Position numbers and translations under genes: made by a program. Source: CAZPAN01 sp964428485 (GTDB lineage: Bacteria > Actinomycetota > Coriobacteriia > Coriobacteriales > CADBOM01). From it: a DNA stretch of 25,640 nucleotides. Numbering within the stretch: position 1 is the first letter of the stretch; every line of letters begins with the position of its first letter. The notes under the pieces were generated by a model. That model was not told the DNA's origin. It saw nothing but the letters and a program-made list of their open reading frames with translations, and made no database searches. Where the stretch lies: assembly GCA_964428485.1 (NCBI GenBank), contig CAYRYP010000012.1:1-25640 (forward strand). The letters run 5' to 3'. Below, one piece after another: positions 1-7,500 of this stretch.

Positions 1-53
1 CCCGCAACAATCAGCTTGGAAGGCTGAGGCTCTACCAATTGAACTACCGCCGC
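1..53 (-). tRNA. tRNA-Gly (anticodon TCC), 3' end cut by window edge
   Basis: On the minus strand the sequence starts with a GCGGCGG acceptor arm at 53 and runs through a typical D arm (TAGTTCAATTGGTAGAG). It then has the anticodon loop CTTCCAA inside a TCAGC/GCTGA stem, which gives anticodon TCC for glycine. The variable region, T arm and acceptor 3' strand lie outside the window, so only about 53 of some 75 bases are seen. It lies downstream of tRNA-Pro on the same strand but has its own promoter-like sequence between them. Confidence 0.93.
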
Positions 54-59
54 TTAATA

Positions 60-76
60 GCACGGGTGTCCCGTGC
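60..76 (-). repeat. Perfect hairpin just upstream of tRNA-Gly
   Basis: GCACGGG and CCCGTGC form a perfect seven-pair stem with a three-base loop, ending seven bases before the mature tRNA-Gly 5' end. If transcription starts near 79-80 (see the candidate promoter at 86-114), this hairpin would be almost the whole 5' leader of the tRNA precursor. A part in RNase P leader processing is inference. It is not followed by a T run on the minus strand, so it is unlikely to be a terminator. Confidence 0.5.
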
Positions 77-85
77 AGCTCGTTC

Positions 86-114
86 ATTCTAGGTAATCCA
101 GGATTCAAACGCAA
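86..114 (-). promoter_or_regulatory. Candidate promoter of tRNA-Gly
   Basis: On the minus strand TTGCGT (109-114) is separated by 17 bases from TAGAAT (86-91), a good match to the vegetative -35/-10 pair. The implied start lies near 79, about 26 bases before the tRNA. The assignment rests on pattern and spacing only. Confidence 0.5.
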
Positions 115-157
115 CGCCAACACCGCTCGCAGCGGATTTTGGCTCGGGTAAAGAGAG

Positions 158-179
158 CGGGCCAGAAAACTCCGGCCCG
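158..179 (-). terminator. Candidate terminator after tRNA-Pro
   Basis: CGGGCC and GGCCCG form a six-pair GC stem with a ten-base loop starting about eight bases after the CCA end of tRNA-Pro. On the minus strand it is followed by CTCTCTTT, only moderately U-rich. Position directly behind a tRNA gene favours a terminator, but the weak tail leaves doubt. Confidence 0.5.
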
Positions 180-186
180 TCGTTTG

Positions 187-264
<78 letters not shown>

Positions 265-314
265 TGAATCTGGAATCGGCAAATGTCTCCAAGTGTCGAA
301 TTGCCGGAGAAGAG

Positions 315-342
315 TTTATATCCAACCGGCGCGCCTGCACAA
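315..342 (-). promoter_or_regulatory. Candidate promoter of tRNA-Pro
   Basis: The minus strand reads TTGTGC (337-342), 16 bases, then TATAAA (315-320). This would start RNA near 308, about 45 bases before the tRNA 5' end. Support comes from spacing and from position between rdgB and the tRNA only. Confidence 0.4.
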
Positions 343-425
343 GAACGCCTCCAACGGACGGGTTGCATCGGAGCTGCGGCCTGCGTCGCCGCCCCGCCGT
401 GCCACTGAAGGCGCAGACGAGCGGT

Positions 426-1025
426 CTAACCACCCACGAGCTTCCTACGAATCTCCCGTAGGGCCTTGCCCCTGTGAGAGATGGCGTTCTTCTGCTCCAT
501 CGACAGCTCGGCCATCGAGAGTTTGCCACCGTACTCATCGGGTAAAAAGAGCGGGTCGTAGCCGAACCCTCCCTCTCCGTGCTCGTGATCGTCGATGGTG
601 CCCTCCACCGACTCGACCGCATCGATCTCGGAGCCGTCGGAGTCGATGAAGCAAATCGCACACGTGAACCTTGCGGTCCTATCAGGCTTGCCGTCCATGT
701 CCGCGAGCAGCTTCGCGTTGTTGGCCGCGTCATCTCCATGCACCCCACTGTATCTCGCGGAGAAGATTCCGGGTGCGCCATCGAGCGCATCCACCACTAT
801 CCCGGAGTCGTCCGCAATCGCGGCGAGGCCTGTGTTCTTATGGGCAGACATGGCCTTTATGCGGGCATTTTCAAGAAACGTAGAGCCATCTTCTGCAGGA
901 TCCGGGAACTCCCCGATCTCTGAGAGCGGCACGAACTCATACCCGTCGATGTCGATGATGCGCATGATCTCTTGAACCTTGTGCGCGTTAGAGGTAGCAA
1001 CCACCACCCTCTTGACCTGCGCCAT
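426..1025 (-). CDS. rdgB: Non-canonical purine NTP pyrophosphatase (RdgB/HAM1)
   Basis: This cytosolic house-cleaning enzyme hydrolyses ITP, dITP and XTP to monophosphate and pyrophosphate and so keeps deaminated purines out of nucleic acids. The 199-residue product has the family's usual length. It begins with the substrate-loop pattern VVVATSNAHKVQEI (T/S-x-N-x-x-K). It has DDSGIVVDALDGAPG in the middle, then GGFGYDPLF and SHRGKAL, all hallmark HAM1 motifs. The ATG is preceded by an AGGAGGGG ribosome site that overlaps the stop codon of rph, nine bases upstream, so the two genes are cotranscribed and probably translationally coupled. The rph-rdgB pair is common in bacteria. Nothing is unusual. 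Confidence 0.97.
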   Translation of the reverse strand: MAQVKRVVVATSNAHKVQEIMRIIDIDGYEFVPLSEIGEFPDPAEDGSTFLENARIKAMSAHKNTGLAAIADDSGIVVDALDGAPGIFSARYSGVHGDDAANNAKLLADMDGKPDRTARFTCAICFIDSDGSEIDAVESVEGTIDDHEHGEGGFGYDPLFLPDEYGGKLSMAELSMEQKNAISHRGKALREIRRKLVGG

Positions 1026-1034
1026 GCTCCCCTC

Positions 1035-1757
1035 CTACTTCCCTATCGCCCTGTTCTGGAGCTCCAGGAGTTCGCGAAGGCCCTTCTCCCCAAGATCGAG
1101 CATGGAGTCGAGACGTCCTCTGTCAAAGGTCGCCCTCTCACCGGTGCCCTGGATCTCGATGAACTCGCCGTTCGCGTTCATCACGAGATTCATGTCGATC
1201 TCGGCATGGGAGTCCTCAACGTAGTCGAGGTCGAGCAGTAGACGGCCACCGACCATTCCCACGCTCACAGCTGCGATCTGGGATATGACGGGGTTTGCCC
1301 TCACCTTTCCGGCGTCGTGCCATCGGCGAAGTGCCTCGTGAAGGGCGATCCATGCTCCGGTGACAGACGCAGTGCGGGTTCCGCCATCGGCCTGGATCAC
1401 GTCGCAGTCGAGTGTGACCGTGATCTCCCCCATCAGACGGGTGTCCACAGCGGCTCGCAGAGAGCGCCCGATGAGCCTGGAGATCTCCTGTGTGCGCCCC
1501 TTGCGCCCGTTGGTCTCACGCGGCGAGCGCTTGGATGTCGACGCAGGCAGCATCGAATATTCCGCGGTGACCCATCCGCGGCCTCCTCCTCGCATCCACG
1601 AGGGGACGTTCTCCTCTATCGTCGCCGCGCAGAGGACCCTCGTGTCGCCGCATTCCATGAAGCACGAACCATAAGCGTTCTTAAGCACGCCGGTCTCGAT
1701 CGTCACGGGACGCAGCCCGTCGTCGCCCCTGTTGAAGGAGCGTTTTGCAGTGAGCAT
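1035..1757 (-). CDS. rph: Ribonuclease PH
   Basis: This phosphate-dependent 3'-to-5' exoribonuclease trims tRNA precursors and acts as a hexameric ring in the cytosol. The 240-residue product matches the usual length of about 238. It opens with KRSFNRGDDGLRPVTIETG and contains ARGRGWVTAEYSMLP-like and SRLIGRSLRA segments. The phosphate-binding and catalytic region (DCDVIQADGGTRTASVTGA) is also conserved. The start is an ATG six bases after TAGGAGA. It is the first gene of the rph-rdgB unit, with AT-rich DNA upstream where its promoter should lie. I could not pick out one convincing promoter there. Confidence 0.97.
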   Translation of the reverse strand: MLTAKRSFNRGDDGLRPVTIETGVLKNAYGSCFMECGDTRVLCAATIEENVPSWMRGGGRGWVTAEYSMLPASTSKRSPRETNGRKGRTQEISRLIGRSLRAAVDTRLMGEITVTLDCDVIQADGGTRTASVTGAWIALHEALRRWHDAGKVRANPVISQIAAVSVGMVGGRLLLDLDYVEDSHAEIDMNLVMNANGEFIEIQGTGERATFDRGRLDSMLDLGEKGLRELLELQNRAIGK

Positions 1758-2283
1758 GTTCGTCTCCTATGTTTGAATCTATTTTGTGATCCACTGAAGC
1801 TACGGATTAAGCCTCGATCATCTCTTTCGTCTGCGCCCGCTTTCCAAGCTCTTCCAAATGGAGATACCAGCAAAATGGATTGTCTTCACTATACCTTGAA
1901 GTGCCGATCTACTTATATCGCAAACCTGACAGAGTCTTCCACTTGAATAATCACCTCAGGCTGGGAAAGCGCCACCATCATATGACCCCAGCTAGAGCCT
2001 CGTGCTACCTCGTGCTACTTTATGAAATTCTGACAGTTAAAAACCAATCTTCGTGTATGACAAAAACTTACGAGAATCCGGAAACAGACCAAATTCAGGA
2101 GACTACATCTAGAAGGTTAAGTTGAAAATTCTTCCAAGTGCATAACAGAAGCTCTTTATGCATATAACAATATAACTAGGTCACAGTCTAAGAGAGCATC
2201 TCCTGAAATTTGCTCATTTCCGGAATATGAAAGGATCTTGCTAGACACCTCACAAAAGCCAAGTGCCCCGCCCTCACATGGAA
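1758..2283. other. Non-coding, comparatively AT-rich stretch
   Basis: No reading frame here has a ribosome site, a sensible start or a recognisable product. Base composition is visibly richer in A and T than in the flanking genes, and codon-like periodicity is absent. It must hold the minus-strand promoter of rph near 1770-1830. It also contains a 10-base tandem repeat (1998-2017) and two close TATAAC motifs (2163-2168 and 2171-2176) without well-spaced -35 boxes. No mobile-element ends, tRNA or recognisable small RNA were seen. Confidence 0.6.
1998..2017. repeat. 10-base perfect tandem duplication
   Basis: CCTCGTGCTA occurs twice with no gap (1998-2007 and 2008-2017) inside the AT-rich non-coding stretch. 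It could be replication slippage or a paired protein-binding site. Nothing in the sequence distinguishes these. Confidence 0.7.
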
Positions 2284-2318
2284 AATCAGCCTGATCGGAA
2301 TATCCAATCAGGCTGATT
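2284..2318. repeat. 12-base perfect dyad upstream of the desulfurase fusion gene
   Basis: AATCAGCCTGAT (2284-2295) and ATCAGGCTGATT (2307-2318) are exact inverted repeats around an 11-base centre. On the minus strand the stem runs on into TTTTCC, so it could end an antisense or rph-upstream transcript. On the plus strand no U tract follows, so there it is better read as an operator or an RNA leader stem. It sits about 100 bases before the ATG of the gene at 2420. Confidence 0.65.
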
Positions 2319-2321
2319 GAT

Positions 2322-2403
2322 TCGACAGGTTCTTGTCGACGTGCGCGTCGAGGCGGTCCAATCTGGTTTATCCTCTCTACTAGAGCCGATCAACATTAGA
2401 GAG
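2322..2403 (+). promoter_or_regulatory. Structured 5' leader with competing hairpins
   Basis: Downstream of the dyad, TCGACA (2322-2327) can pair with TGTCGA (2334-2339). Alternatively TCGACG (2336-2341) can pair with CGTCGA (2346-2351). The two stems share bases 2336-2339 and exclude each other. CTCTCT (2373-2378) can pair with AGAGAG (2398-2403), just before the GAGGAG ribosome site at 2408-2413. A longer-range GATCGG (2293-2298) to CCGATC (2386-2391) pairing is also possible. This resembles an RNA switch or attenuator, but no known riboswitch class was recognised and function is inference. Confidence 0.35.
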
Positions 2404-2419
2404 ATCCGAGGAGAATCCG

Positions 2420-4516
2420 ATGCCCATTCACCAGCCGTTCATACCATCGGAATCTGCACTGGAGCCGGATGAGGAGCAGATGAGGGAAACGTGCAGAAAC
2501 ACGATTGCTTTCGTGATGGCCTTCGATACCTCCACCACTCCCCTGGAGGTCCAGTTCGACGACCCGGAGCAGGATCGCGTGATCTGCGAGCCAGAAGATG
2601 AAACTGACCCGGTGCCCAGGCCCCTGCAAACCTACAAGGGAATCCCATGCGTGCAATGGGCGATCGAGGCGGCGTGCCGGGCGAGGGTCTCCTCTGTCAT
2701 CGTGATCGCGTCGGTGCAGCTGGAGCGGGAGATATCCGACGTGGCGGCGCACTGCGACACATGCGGCGTGGATGTGAGAGTGGTGACTCGCAACCCACTG
2801 TTAGAGAGGGAGGACACGCTCGCGGCGTCGAACCTAGAAATCTTTGGGGTGCCCTACGGACGCCTTGCTGCGATGCTCACATGGGCCGCCGAAGCAGATG
2901 AGTCCTTCGAGCGCATTCTGGTGATGTCATGCGATCAGGTCCGAGTCGGTGCAAGACACCTCTACGAGGTGCTCTCGGATGCCTTGCACCATCCCGAGTC
3001 GGGCGTGGTGACATCGTGGATCCAGTTCTTCCCACGCACCCCGCTTGTGATCTCACGCGGATTCACTGAGAACCTTGAGAGTTCCGCCCTCCTCTCACCC
3101 GGCCCGAACGGACACGACAGGCCGCTTCCGGTGCTCGAGGTTCACGACCATCTCTTCGGTGAAGAGAGATTGGCCGCCAACCCCACCGTGTCAGAGAGGG
3201 TCGAAAGCTACCTGGAGACCCGCGAACCAGGCCCCGCCACGCCTATTTACCAAGCCGCGACCGACGCCCCGGACGAACTTGCCTGGGCCGATGAGTTCGG
3301 GAGGAGATGCAGACTCGACTTCCCCATCTTCTCCAAACCCGTACACAAAGAACTCGTCTACCTCGACAATGCCGCGACGACGCAGCGGTGCCACGCGGCG
3401 CTGCAGGCCCAACGCGACTATGACGAGAACTACAACGCAAACGTCTACAGGGGAACATACAACCTTTCTGTCGCGTCGACCGAGGCTTACGACTGGGCCC
3501 GCAAGCAGGTGGAGGGCTTCATCGGAGCAGACAGCGCAAGCGTGGCGTTCGTCCCCAACACCACAGTCGCGATCAACGTCGTCGCACAGACCTGGGGTAT
3601 GCGCAACCTAAATCCGGGGGATCTCATCGCGATCGCCCTGCAGTCCCATCACTCCGGGATCGTCCCATTCCAGATCGTCTCCGAGATGACGGGGGCGAAG
3701 ATCGAATACATCCCTTACGACGCGCTGGGACGCATGGACCGAGAGTGTTTCTCGGATCTGATGGCAAGAAGCCCGAAGCTCGTGTGCATCCCCCATGTGA
3801 GCAACGTGCTCGGCATAGAGGAGCCCGTCGCCGAGCTCGCCCGCGAAGCGCATTCCGCGGGCGCGCGCGTGCTAGTCGACGCCGCGCAGTCGCTTCCCCA
3901 CATTCCCATCGACGTCGGTGATCTGGGCGCGGACTGGGTGGTCTTCTCTGGCCACAAGGCCTACGGCCCCATGGGAATCGGCGGACTTTGGATATCGGAA
4001 GATGTTGCATCAGAGATGGATCCGATGATGGGTGGTGGTGGAACCATCGCACATGTGGGGCGCCAGTCCTACTATCTGAGAACCATCCCGATACAGCTCG
4101 AGCTGGGAACCCCATCGGTGTCTCAGGCGGTCGGACTCGCAGGCGCGCTGGAATATCTCAACGTACTCGGGATGAACGATGTGAGGCGTCATGAGGAGGT
4201 GCTCACCGGGTATCTTGTGAGTGGTCTTCGGGAGCTGGATGAAATCACTATCATCGGAGATCACGACCACCACGATGGCCAGGTGGGCCTCGTGTCGTTC
4301 ACGCTGGCGGGCGCGGACTCAATGGATATGGTCACATTTCTCGGGCATCTAGGCATAGCAGCTAGAGGAGGCGGCCACTGCGCGCTGCCGCTACACTCGA
4401 GTCTTGGCCTGTCCGGAACCGTGCGCATAAGTATGGGCGTCTACACGACCAAAACCGACATAGACGCCCTCTTGCAGGCGCTCCGAGATTACACGGAGCT
4501 CACCTTGACACGCTAG
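2420..4516 (+). CDS. MobA/MocA-like nucleotidyltransferase domain fused to SufS-type cysteine desulfurase
   Basis: The product has 698 residues and starts at an ATG with GAGGAG six bases upstream. Residues about 310-698 are a complete group II cysteine desulfurase (PLP enzyme taking sulfur from cysteine). They contain YLDNAATTQ, YNANVYRGTYNLS, PLP-stacking His411 (SHHSG), Asp487/Gln490 (VDAAQS), PLP lysine Lys513 (SGHKAYGPMGIGGLW) and persulfide Cys654 (RGGGHCALPL). Residues about 25-240 resemble a MobA/MocA NTP-transferase fold: a central YKGIPCVQWAIEAA segment, and Asp172 in VMSCDQV like the metal-binding DQP. The glycine-rich LAAGxSxRMG loop and its lysine are replaced by MAFDTSTTPLE, so catalysis by this half is doubtful. 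By analogy with molybdenum-hydroxylase maturation, where a cytidylyltransferase and a desulfurase cooperate, a role in sulfurating a cofactor is possible. That is inference, since no molybdenum gene lies nearby. The gene stands alone on its strand. Confidence 0.85.
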   Translation: MPIHQPFIPSESALEPDEEQMRETCRNTIAFVMAFDTSTTPLEVQFDDPEQDRVICEPEDETDPVPRPLQTYKGIPCVQWAIEAACRARVSSVIVIASVQLEREISDVAAHCDTCGVDVRVVTRNPLLEREDTLAASNLEIFGVPYGRLAAMLTWAAEADESFERILVMSCDQVRVGARHLYEVLSDALHHPESGVVTSWIQFFPRTPLVISRGFTENLESSALLSPGPNGHDRPLPVLEVHDHLFGEERLAANPTVSERVESYLETREPGPATPIYQAATDAPDELAWADEFGRRCRLDFPIFSKPVHKELVYLDNAATTQRCHAALQAQRDYDENYNANVYRGTYNLSVASTEAYDWARKQVEGFIGADSASVAFVPNTTVAINVVAQTWGMRNLNPGDLIAIALQSHHSGIVPFQIVSEMTGAKIEYIPYDALGRMDRECFSDLMARSPKLVCIPHVSNVLGIEEPVAELAREAHSAGARVLVDAAQSLPHIPIDVGDLGADWVVFSGHKAYGPMGIGGLWISEDVASEMDPMMGGGGTIAHVGRQSYYLRTIPIQLELGTPSVSQAVGLAGALEYLNVLGMNDVRRHEEVLTGYLVSGLRELDEITIIGDHDHHDGQVGLVSFTLAGADSMDMVTFLGHLGIAARGGGHCALPLHSSLGLSGTVRISMGVYTTKTDIDALLQALRDYTELTLTR

Positions 4517-4524
4517 ACCCTCGC

Positions 4525-4567
4525 GTGTGCAGGGATGCGATTGGCAGGTCTGGGTCGCATCGCACAC
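4525..4567. terminator. Bulged inverted repeat between convergent genes, candidate two-way terminator
   Basis: GTGTGC (4525-4530) and GATGCGA (4534-4540), split by a three-base bulge, pair with TCGCATC (4555-4561) and GCACAC (4562-4567). This gives 13 pairs around a 14-base loop. It lies between the stop of the plus-strand desulfurase fusion and the stop of the minus-strand ATPase gene, where a shared terminator is expected. Neither side has a clear U tract, so the call depends on position and stem strength. Confidence 0.45.
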
Positions 4568-4609
4568 TCTAGATGAACCAGTCGGACGTCGCCGGTCCCA
4601 CAGATGCCG

Positions 4610-5629
4610 CTACCCCTCTACTGGGAAGATCAACACCTTGGAGACGTCGATGCTTAGGTATACCTCGTCGCCCGCGTTGAAGTTCTCCTGAGTCTCTATC
4701 TCGAACTCGATCTCCACCCTGTTTCTCCTGACGATGAGCTTCTGCCTATCGCCCATGTAATCGGAGCGCACAATCTCATAGGCGTCGCCAGAACCATCGG
4801 TGTTCATGGATATGGCAGCCTCCCTTACCATCGCCTCCGCCGAGCCGTCCTCAAAATCGCTTGGCACGCTGAACAGGGGGCATATGAACTGCCCGTCCTC
4901 AAAACGCCCATCGATGATGTTGGCGTCAGAGAAATACCTCGCGATCTTGAGATTGGCGGGTTTGTTGTATATGACCTGAGGAGTGTCACATTGGAGCACG
5001 TGGCCCTCATCCATGATCGCGATGCGGTCGGAAAGCTTTAGCGCCTCGTTTTGATCGTGCGTGACCAGCACAATCGTGGTGTCAAGCTTGCTGTGCAGCA
5101 TCATGAGCAGGTCGCGCATGTCATCGCGAAGATTCTCGTCGAGTGCAGAAAACGGCTCGTCGAGCAGAAGCACCTTTGGACTGGCTACGATGGCCCTGGC
5201 AAGCGCCACGCGCTGTTGCTGTCCACCGGAAAGCTGGGTAATGCGCCTATTCTCAAAACCACCAAGCTGCACCTGGGCGAGCAACTCAGCAGCCTTCTCC
5301 AGACGCTCTGCCTTCTTGACTCCTCGCATCTTGAGCGGGAAGGCCACGTTGTTGATCACGTTCATGTTTGGGAAGAGCCTCAGCTCCTGGAAGACCACCG
5401 TTATGTCGCGCTTCTCCGGGGGCAGACCGTCCACACATCGCCCCGCCAGGTTGACACTACCGCTCTTCTGGACGTTCAACCCGGCAATCGCCTTGAGAAG
5501 CGTGGTCTTGCCGCATCCAGATGGACCAAGCAAAGAGAAGAGCTCCCCGTCCTGGACGTTGAGGCTAACTGAATGCAGGATCTCTTTGCCCCCAAGCTCT
5601 ACTACTAGATCTTTGATATCAAGGCTCAT
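4610..5629 (-). CDS. ABC importer ATP-binding subunit (PotA/FbpC/ThiQ type, TOBE-like tail)
   Basis: This is the cytosolic ATPase that drives the importer formed with the two permeases upstream on the same strand. The 339-residue product has Walker A GPSGCGKTT near residue 36, a Q-loop FQELRLFPN and the signature LSGGQQQRVALARAI. It also has Walker B VLLLDEPFSALD and the switch histidine in VTHDQNEAL. After about residue 235 comes a regulatory tail with TOBE-like strands (IVRSDYMGDRQKLIVRR). This architecture is that of spermidine/iron/thiamine/2-aminoethylphosphonate importers, and is longer than E. coli YnjD (about 217 residues). The ATG follows AAAGGAGA at about nine bases and the permease stop by 37 bases. 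It is the last gene of the transporter operon. The substrate cannot be told from the ATPase. Confidence 0.93.
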   Translation of the reverse strand: MSLDIKDLVVELGGKEILHSVSLNVQDGELFSLLGPSGCGKTTLLKAIAGLNVQKSGSVNLAGRCVDGLPPEKRDITVVFQELRLFPNMNVINNVAFPLKMRGVKKAERLEKAAELLAQVQLGGFENRRITQLSGGQQQRVALARAIVASPKVLLLDEPFSALDENLRDDMRDLLMMLHSKLDTTIVLVTHDQNEALKLSDRIAIMDEGHVLQCDTPQVIYNKPANLKIARYFSDANIIDGRFEDGQFICPLFSVPSDFEDGSAEAMVREAAISMNTDGSGDAYEIVRSDYMGDRQKLIVRRNRVEIEFEIETQENFNAGDEVYLSIDVSKVLIFPVEG

Positions 5630-5666
5630 GCTAGAGACTCTCCTTTGCCCAGATCCGATCCATACA

Positions 5667-6506
5667 TCATTGCATTCCCAGGTTCTTGCCGTAGCGCTTG
5701 ACCAGGAGATTCGATATCCCCTGAAGCAGCAGGAAGAACACGGCGTTGACTATCACGAACAGTATGCAGAACGTCGAGGAGACCATTCGGGTGTTGCTGC
5801 CGATCATGGATAGTATTGTCGTAGCCAACGTGACGACCTTGCCCCCGCCCATGAGGCTCGTAAGCAGGTAGGCGCAGTTGGCCCCGATGAAGCCCAGCGC
5901 CATGGAAGAAAGGACGCCCGGCATCAGCGAGGGCAGCACGCCCTGGATGAAGGCCCTCACTGGACCCGCCCCCAAAACCCTGGCCTGCTCCTCAAGCTTG
6001 TCCCCGGCGGATTCGACCACGTCGGTCATGATCTTCGTGGAGAAGGTGACGTTGGACAGCAGCAGCATCACTATCACGCCGAACAGCGAGTTGCCTATCC
6101 CCAGGCGAATGAACATGATGTTAACGCCCATAGCGAAGACGAAGACAGGGATGATCATCGGCAGGAATGAGAGCAGCTCTACCATCCAGCGGTACCTGGT
6201 GCGAAAATGCACTATCGCCCAGGCAGTGCAAGTCGCGATCGCGGTCGAAAGGGCCGCGACGACGGTAGAAAGCACTATCGAGAACAGCGTCACCCTGATG
6301 ATGTTGTAGTTCCCGCTGGTCAGAACCTCGAGACCATAGGTAGAGAAGTCTCCCGTAAACAGCAAGGCCCAACGAGGCACGATCGCAGAGAGCACCAGAA
6401 TGACCACTGGAACGACTATGACGAAGAGTTCTATCCAGACGATCGCCTGTAGGAAGGGATGGCGCCCTGCCGATCTCCCTTCGCCCCTTGCTAGACGTAA
6501 TCTCAT
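5667..6506 (-). CDS. ABC importer permease (second subunit)
   Basis: The product is a 279-residue inner-membrane protein with about six hydrophobic segments, the first around residues 24-46 (WIELFVIVVPVVILVLSAIV). It carries the cytoplasmic EAA loop that docks the ATPase (EEQARVLGAGPVRAFIQGVLP, roughly residues 170-190). Its start overlaps the stop of the preceding permease gene by four bases (ATGA), so the two subunits are almost certainly made together as a heterodimeric channel. The architecture fits the binding-protein-dependent transport family of PotC/FbpB/ThiP-like permeases. In E. coli the related YnjC is a single fused protein, whereas here the halves are separate. Confidence 0.93.
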   Translation of the reverse strand: MRLRLARGEGRSAGRHPFLQAIVWIELFVIVVPVVILVLSAIVPRWALLFTGDFSTYGLEVLTSGNYNIIRVTLFSIVLSTVVAALSTAIATCTAWAIVHFRTRYRWMVELLSFLPMIIPVFVFAMGVNIMFIRLGIGNSLFGVIVMLLLSNVTFSTKIMTDVVESAGDKLEEQARVLGAGPVRAFIQGVLPSLMPGVLSSMALGFIGANCAYLLTSLMGGGKVVTLATTILSMIGSNTRMVSSTFCILFVIVNAVFFLLLQGISNLLVKRYGKNLGMQ

Positions 6507-7450
6507 TTCACACCACCTGCAGCATAATCACCGCTCACAGCCTTCTTGCGCATGAACAGCATGTAGAAGATGACGATGAAAGCGAAAGTGATGACGATGA
6601 CGATCATCGACATGGCCATCACCTCCGGCCTGTCCGCCAAGCCGGCATGGCTGTATGTCTGGTAGAGGTTGACCGAGATGCCGGTCGGGCGCGTGACGCC
6701 GAGCAGAAGCGGTATCTCGTAGGTCGAGAATAGGCTGGCGATCACGATCAGGAAAACGTTCTTGATCGTGGGCATGCAAAGGGGAAGGGTCACGTTAACG
6801 AAGGCCCTGGTGGAGCTGGCTCCAAGCGTGCGCGCCGCCTCCCCCATCGACGAGCTGATATTCGACATCACCGTGACTATGAAGTAGGTGATGAAGGGGA
6901 TCTCAGCCCAGACGAAGGCGATGATGATCCCAAAGCCCTGTGGTCGGTACAGGATCACGGTGGAGAGATTGGACAGCCACGACCATCCCAGGGCATCGCC
7001 GATCGAGGCAACCAGACCCCCGCCACCGAAGATGTCGATCATGATCATCGCCGTCACCGACCATGGGAAGAACATCGGGAACTTGATGATCGACCAAAGG
7101 GTACCCCTGTCGTGCCCGGTCGTGACCATAGCATAGGACAGAATCACGGCCAGCACTGTGGCAATGATCGTACTAACCCCGGCATGGTAGGCGCTCAGCA
7201 GGATCGAGGAGACAAGTCCGCTGCTCTCGAACACCTCCACGTAGTAGCTGAGGGTGAATTCCTGGGCGAAAGTTCCGGGCATCAGGAGTCCGAACGACTG
7301 CAGAAATCCGTATATGAACCCAAAGATAAGAAGCGCTAGCAAGAAGGCCAGTGGGATGAGAAGTATCAAGGGGACGATCTTCTTGCGCCTCAGCCTCTTT
7401 CTCACCTGGTCTGACACAGGCCGATCTTGAGTATCTTTTTCAGATCTCAT
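6503..7450 (-). CDS. ABC importer permease (first subunit)
   Basis: The product is a 315-residue inner-membrane protein. A basic cytoplasmic N-terminus of about 25 residues (RKRLRRKK) leads into a first hydrophobic helix (IVPLILLIPLAFLLALLIF), followed by about five more. The EAA loop reads GEAARTLGASSTRAFVNVTLP. The ATG has only a weak ribosome site, and the binding-protein gene ends 116 bases upstream, with a strong hairpin between. This suggests that less permease than binding protein is made. Its stop overlaps the next permease start by four bases. Family membership is clear from topology and EAA motif. The transported compound is unknown. Confidence 0.92.
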   Translation of the reverse strand: MRSEKDTQDRPVSDQVRKRLRRKKIVPLILLIPLAFLLALLIFGFIYGFLQSFGLLMPGTFAQEFTLSYYVEVFESSGLVSSILLSAYHAGVSTIIATVLAVILSYAMVTTGHDRGTLWSIIKFPMFFPWSVTAMIMIDIFGGGGLVASIGDALGWSWLSNLSTVILYRPQGFGIIIAFVWAEIPFITYFIVTVMSNISSSMGEAARTLGASSTRAFVNVTLPLCMPTIKNVFLIVIASLFSTYEIPLLLGVTRPTGISVNLYQTYSHAGLADRPEVMAMSMIVIVITFAFIVIFYMLFMRKKAVSGDYAAGGVK

Positions 7451-7500
7451 ATATGACCAAATCCCTAAGTCGAATTGATGCCTACTCCAAGACAGTACTT

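Noticed and set aside
1880..2125. Small plus-strand gene of 81 codons in the AT-rich island.
   Set aside because: It starts with TTG without a ribosome site, shows no recognisable family and no codon bias like the neighbours.
2420..4516. PntC-like 2-aminoethylphosphonate cytidylyltransferase-transaminase fusion, suggested by domain order and the nearby importer and kinases.
   Set aside because: The PLP half carries SufS hallmarks (YLDNAATTQ, SHHSG, RGGGHCALPL with persulfide cysteine) rather than those of the phosphonate transaminase. The nucleotide loop of the first half is missing, and no phosphonate genes (ppm, ppd) are present.
5061..5813. Long plus-strand open frame of 250 codons opposite the ATPase gene, and similar long frames opposite or alongside other genes (242-790, 11790-12359, 15649-16107, 23424-24461).
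   Set aside because: They are by-products of GC-rich codon bias on the opposite strand or in a shifted frame. The overlapping real genes have clear family motifs and ribosome sites, and these do not.
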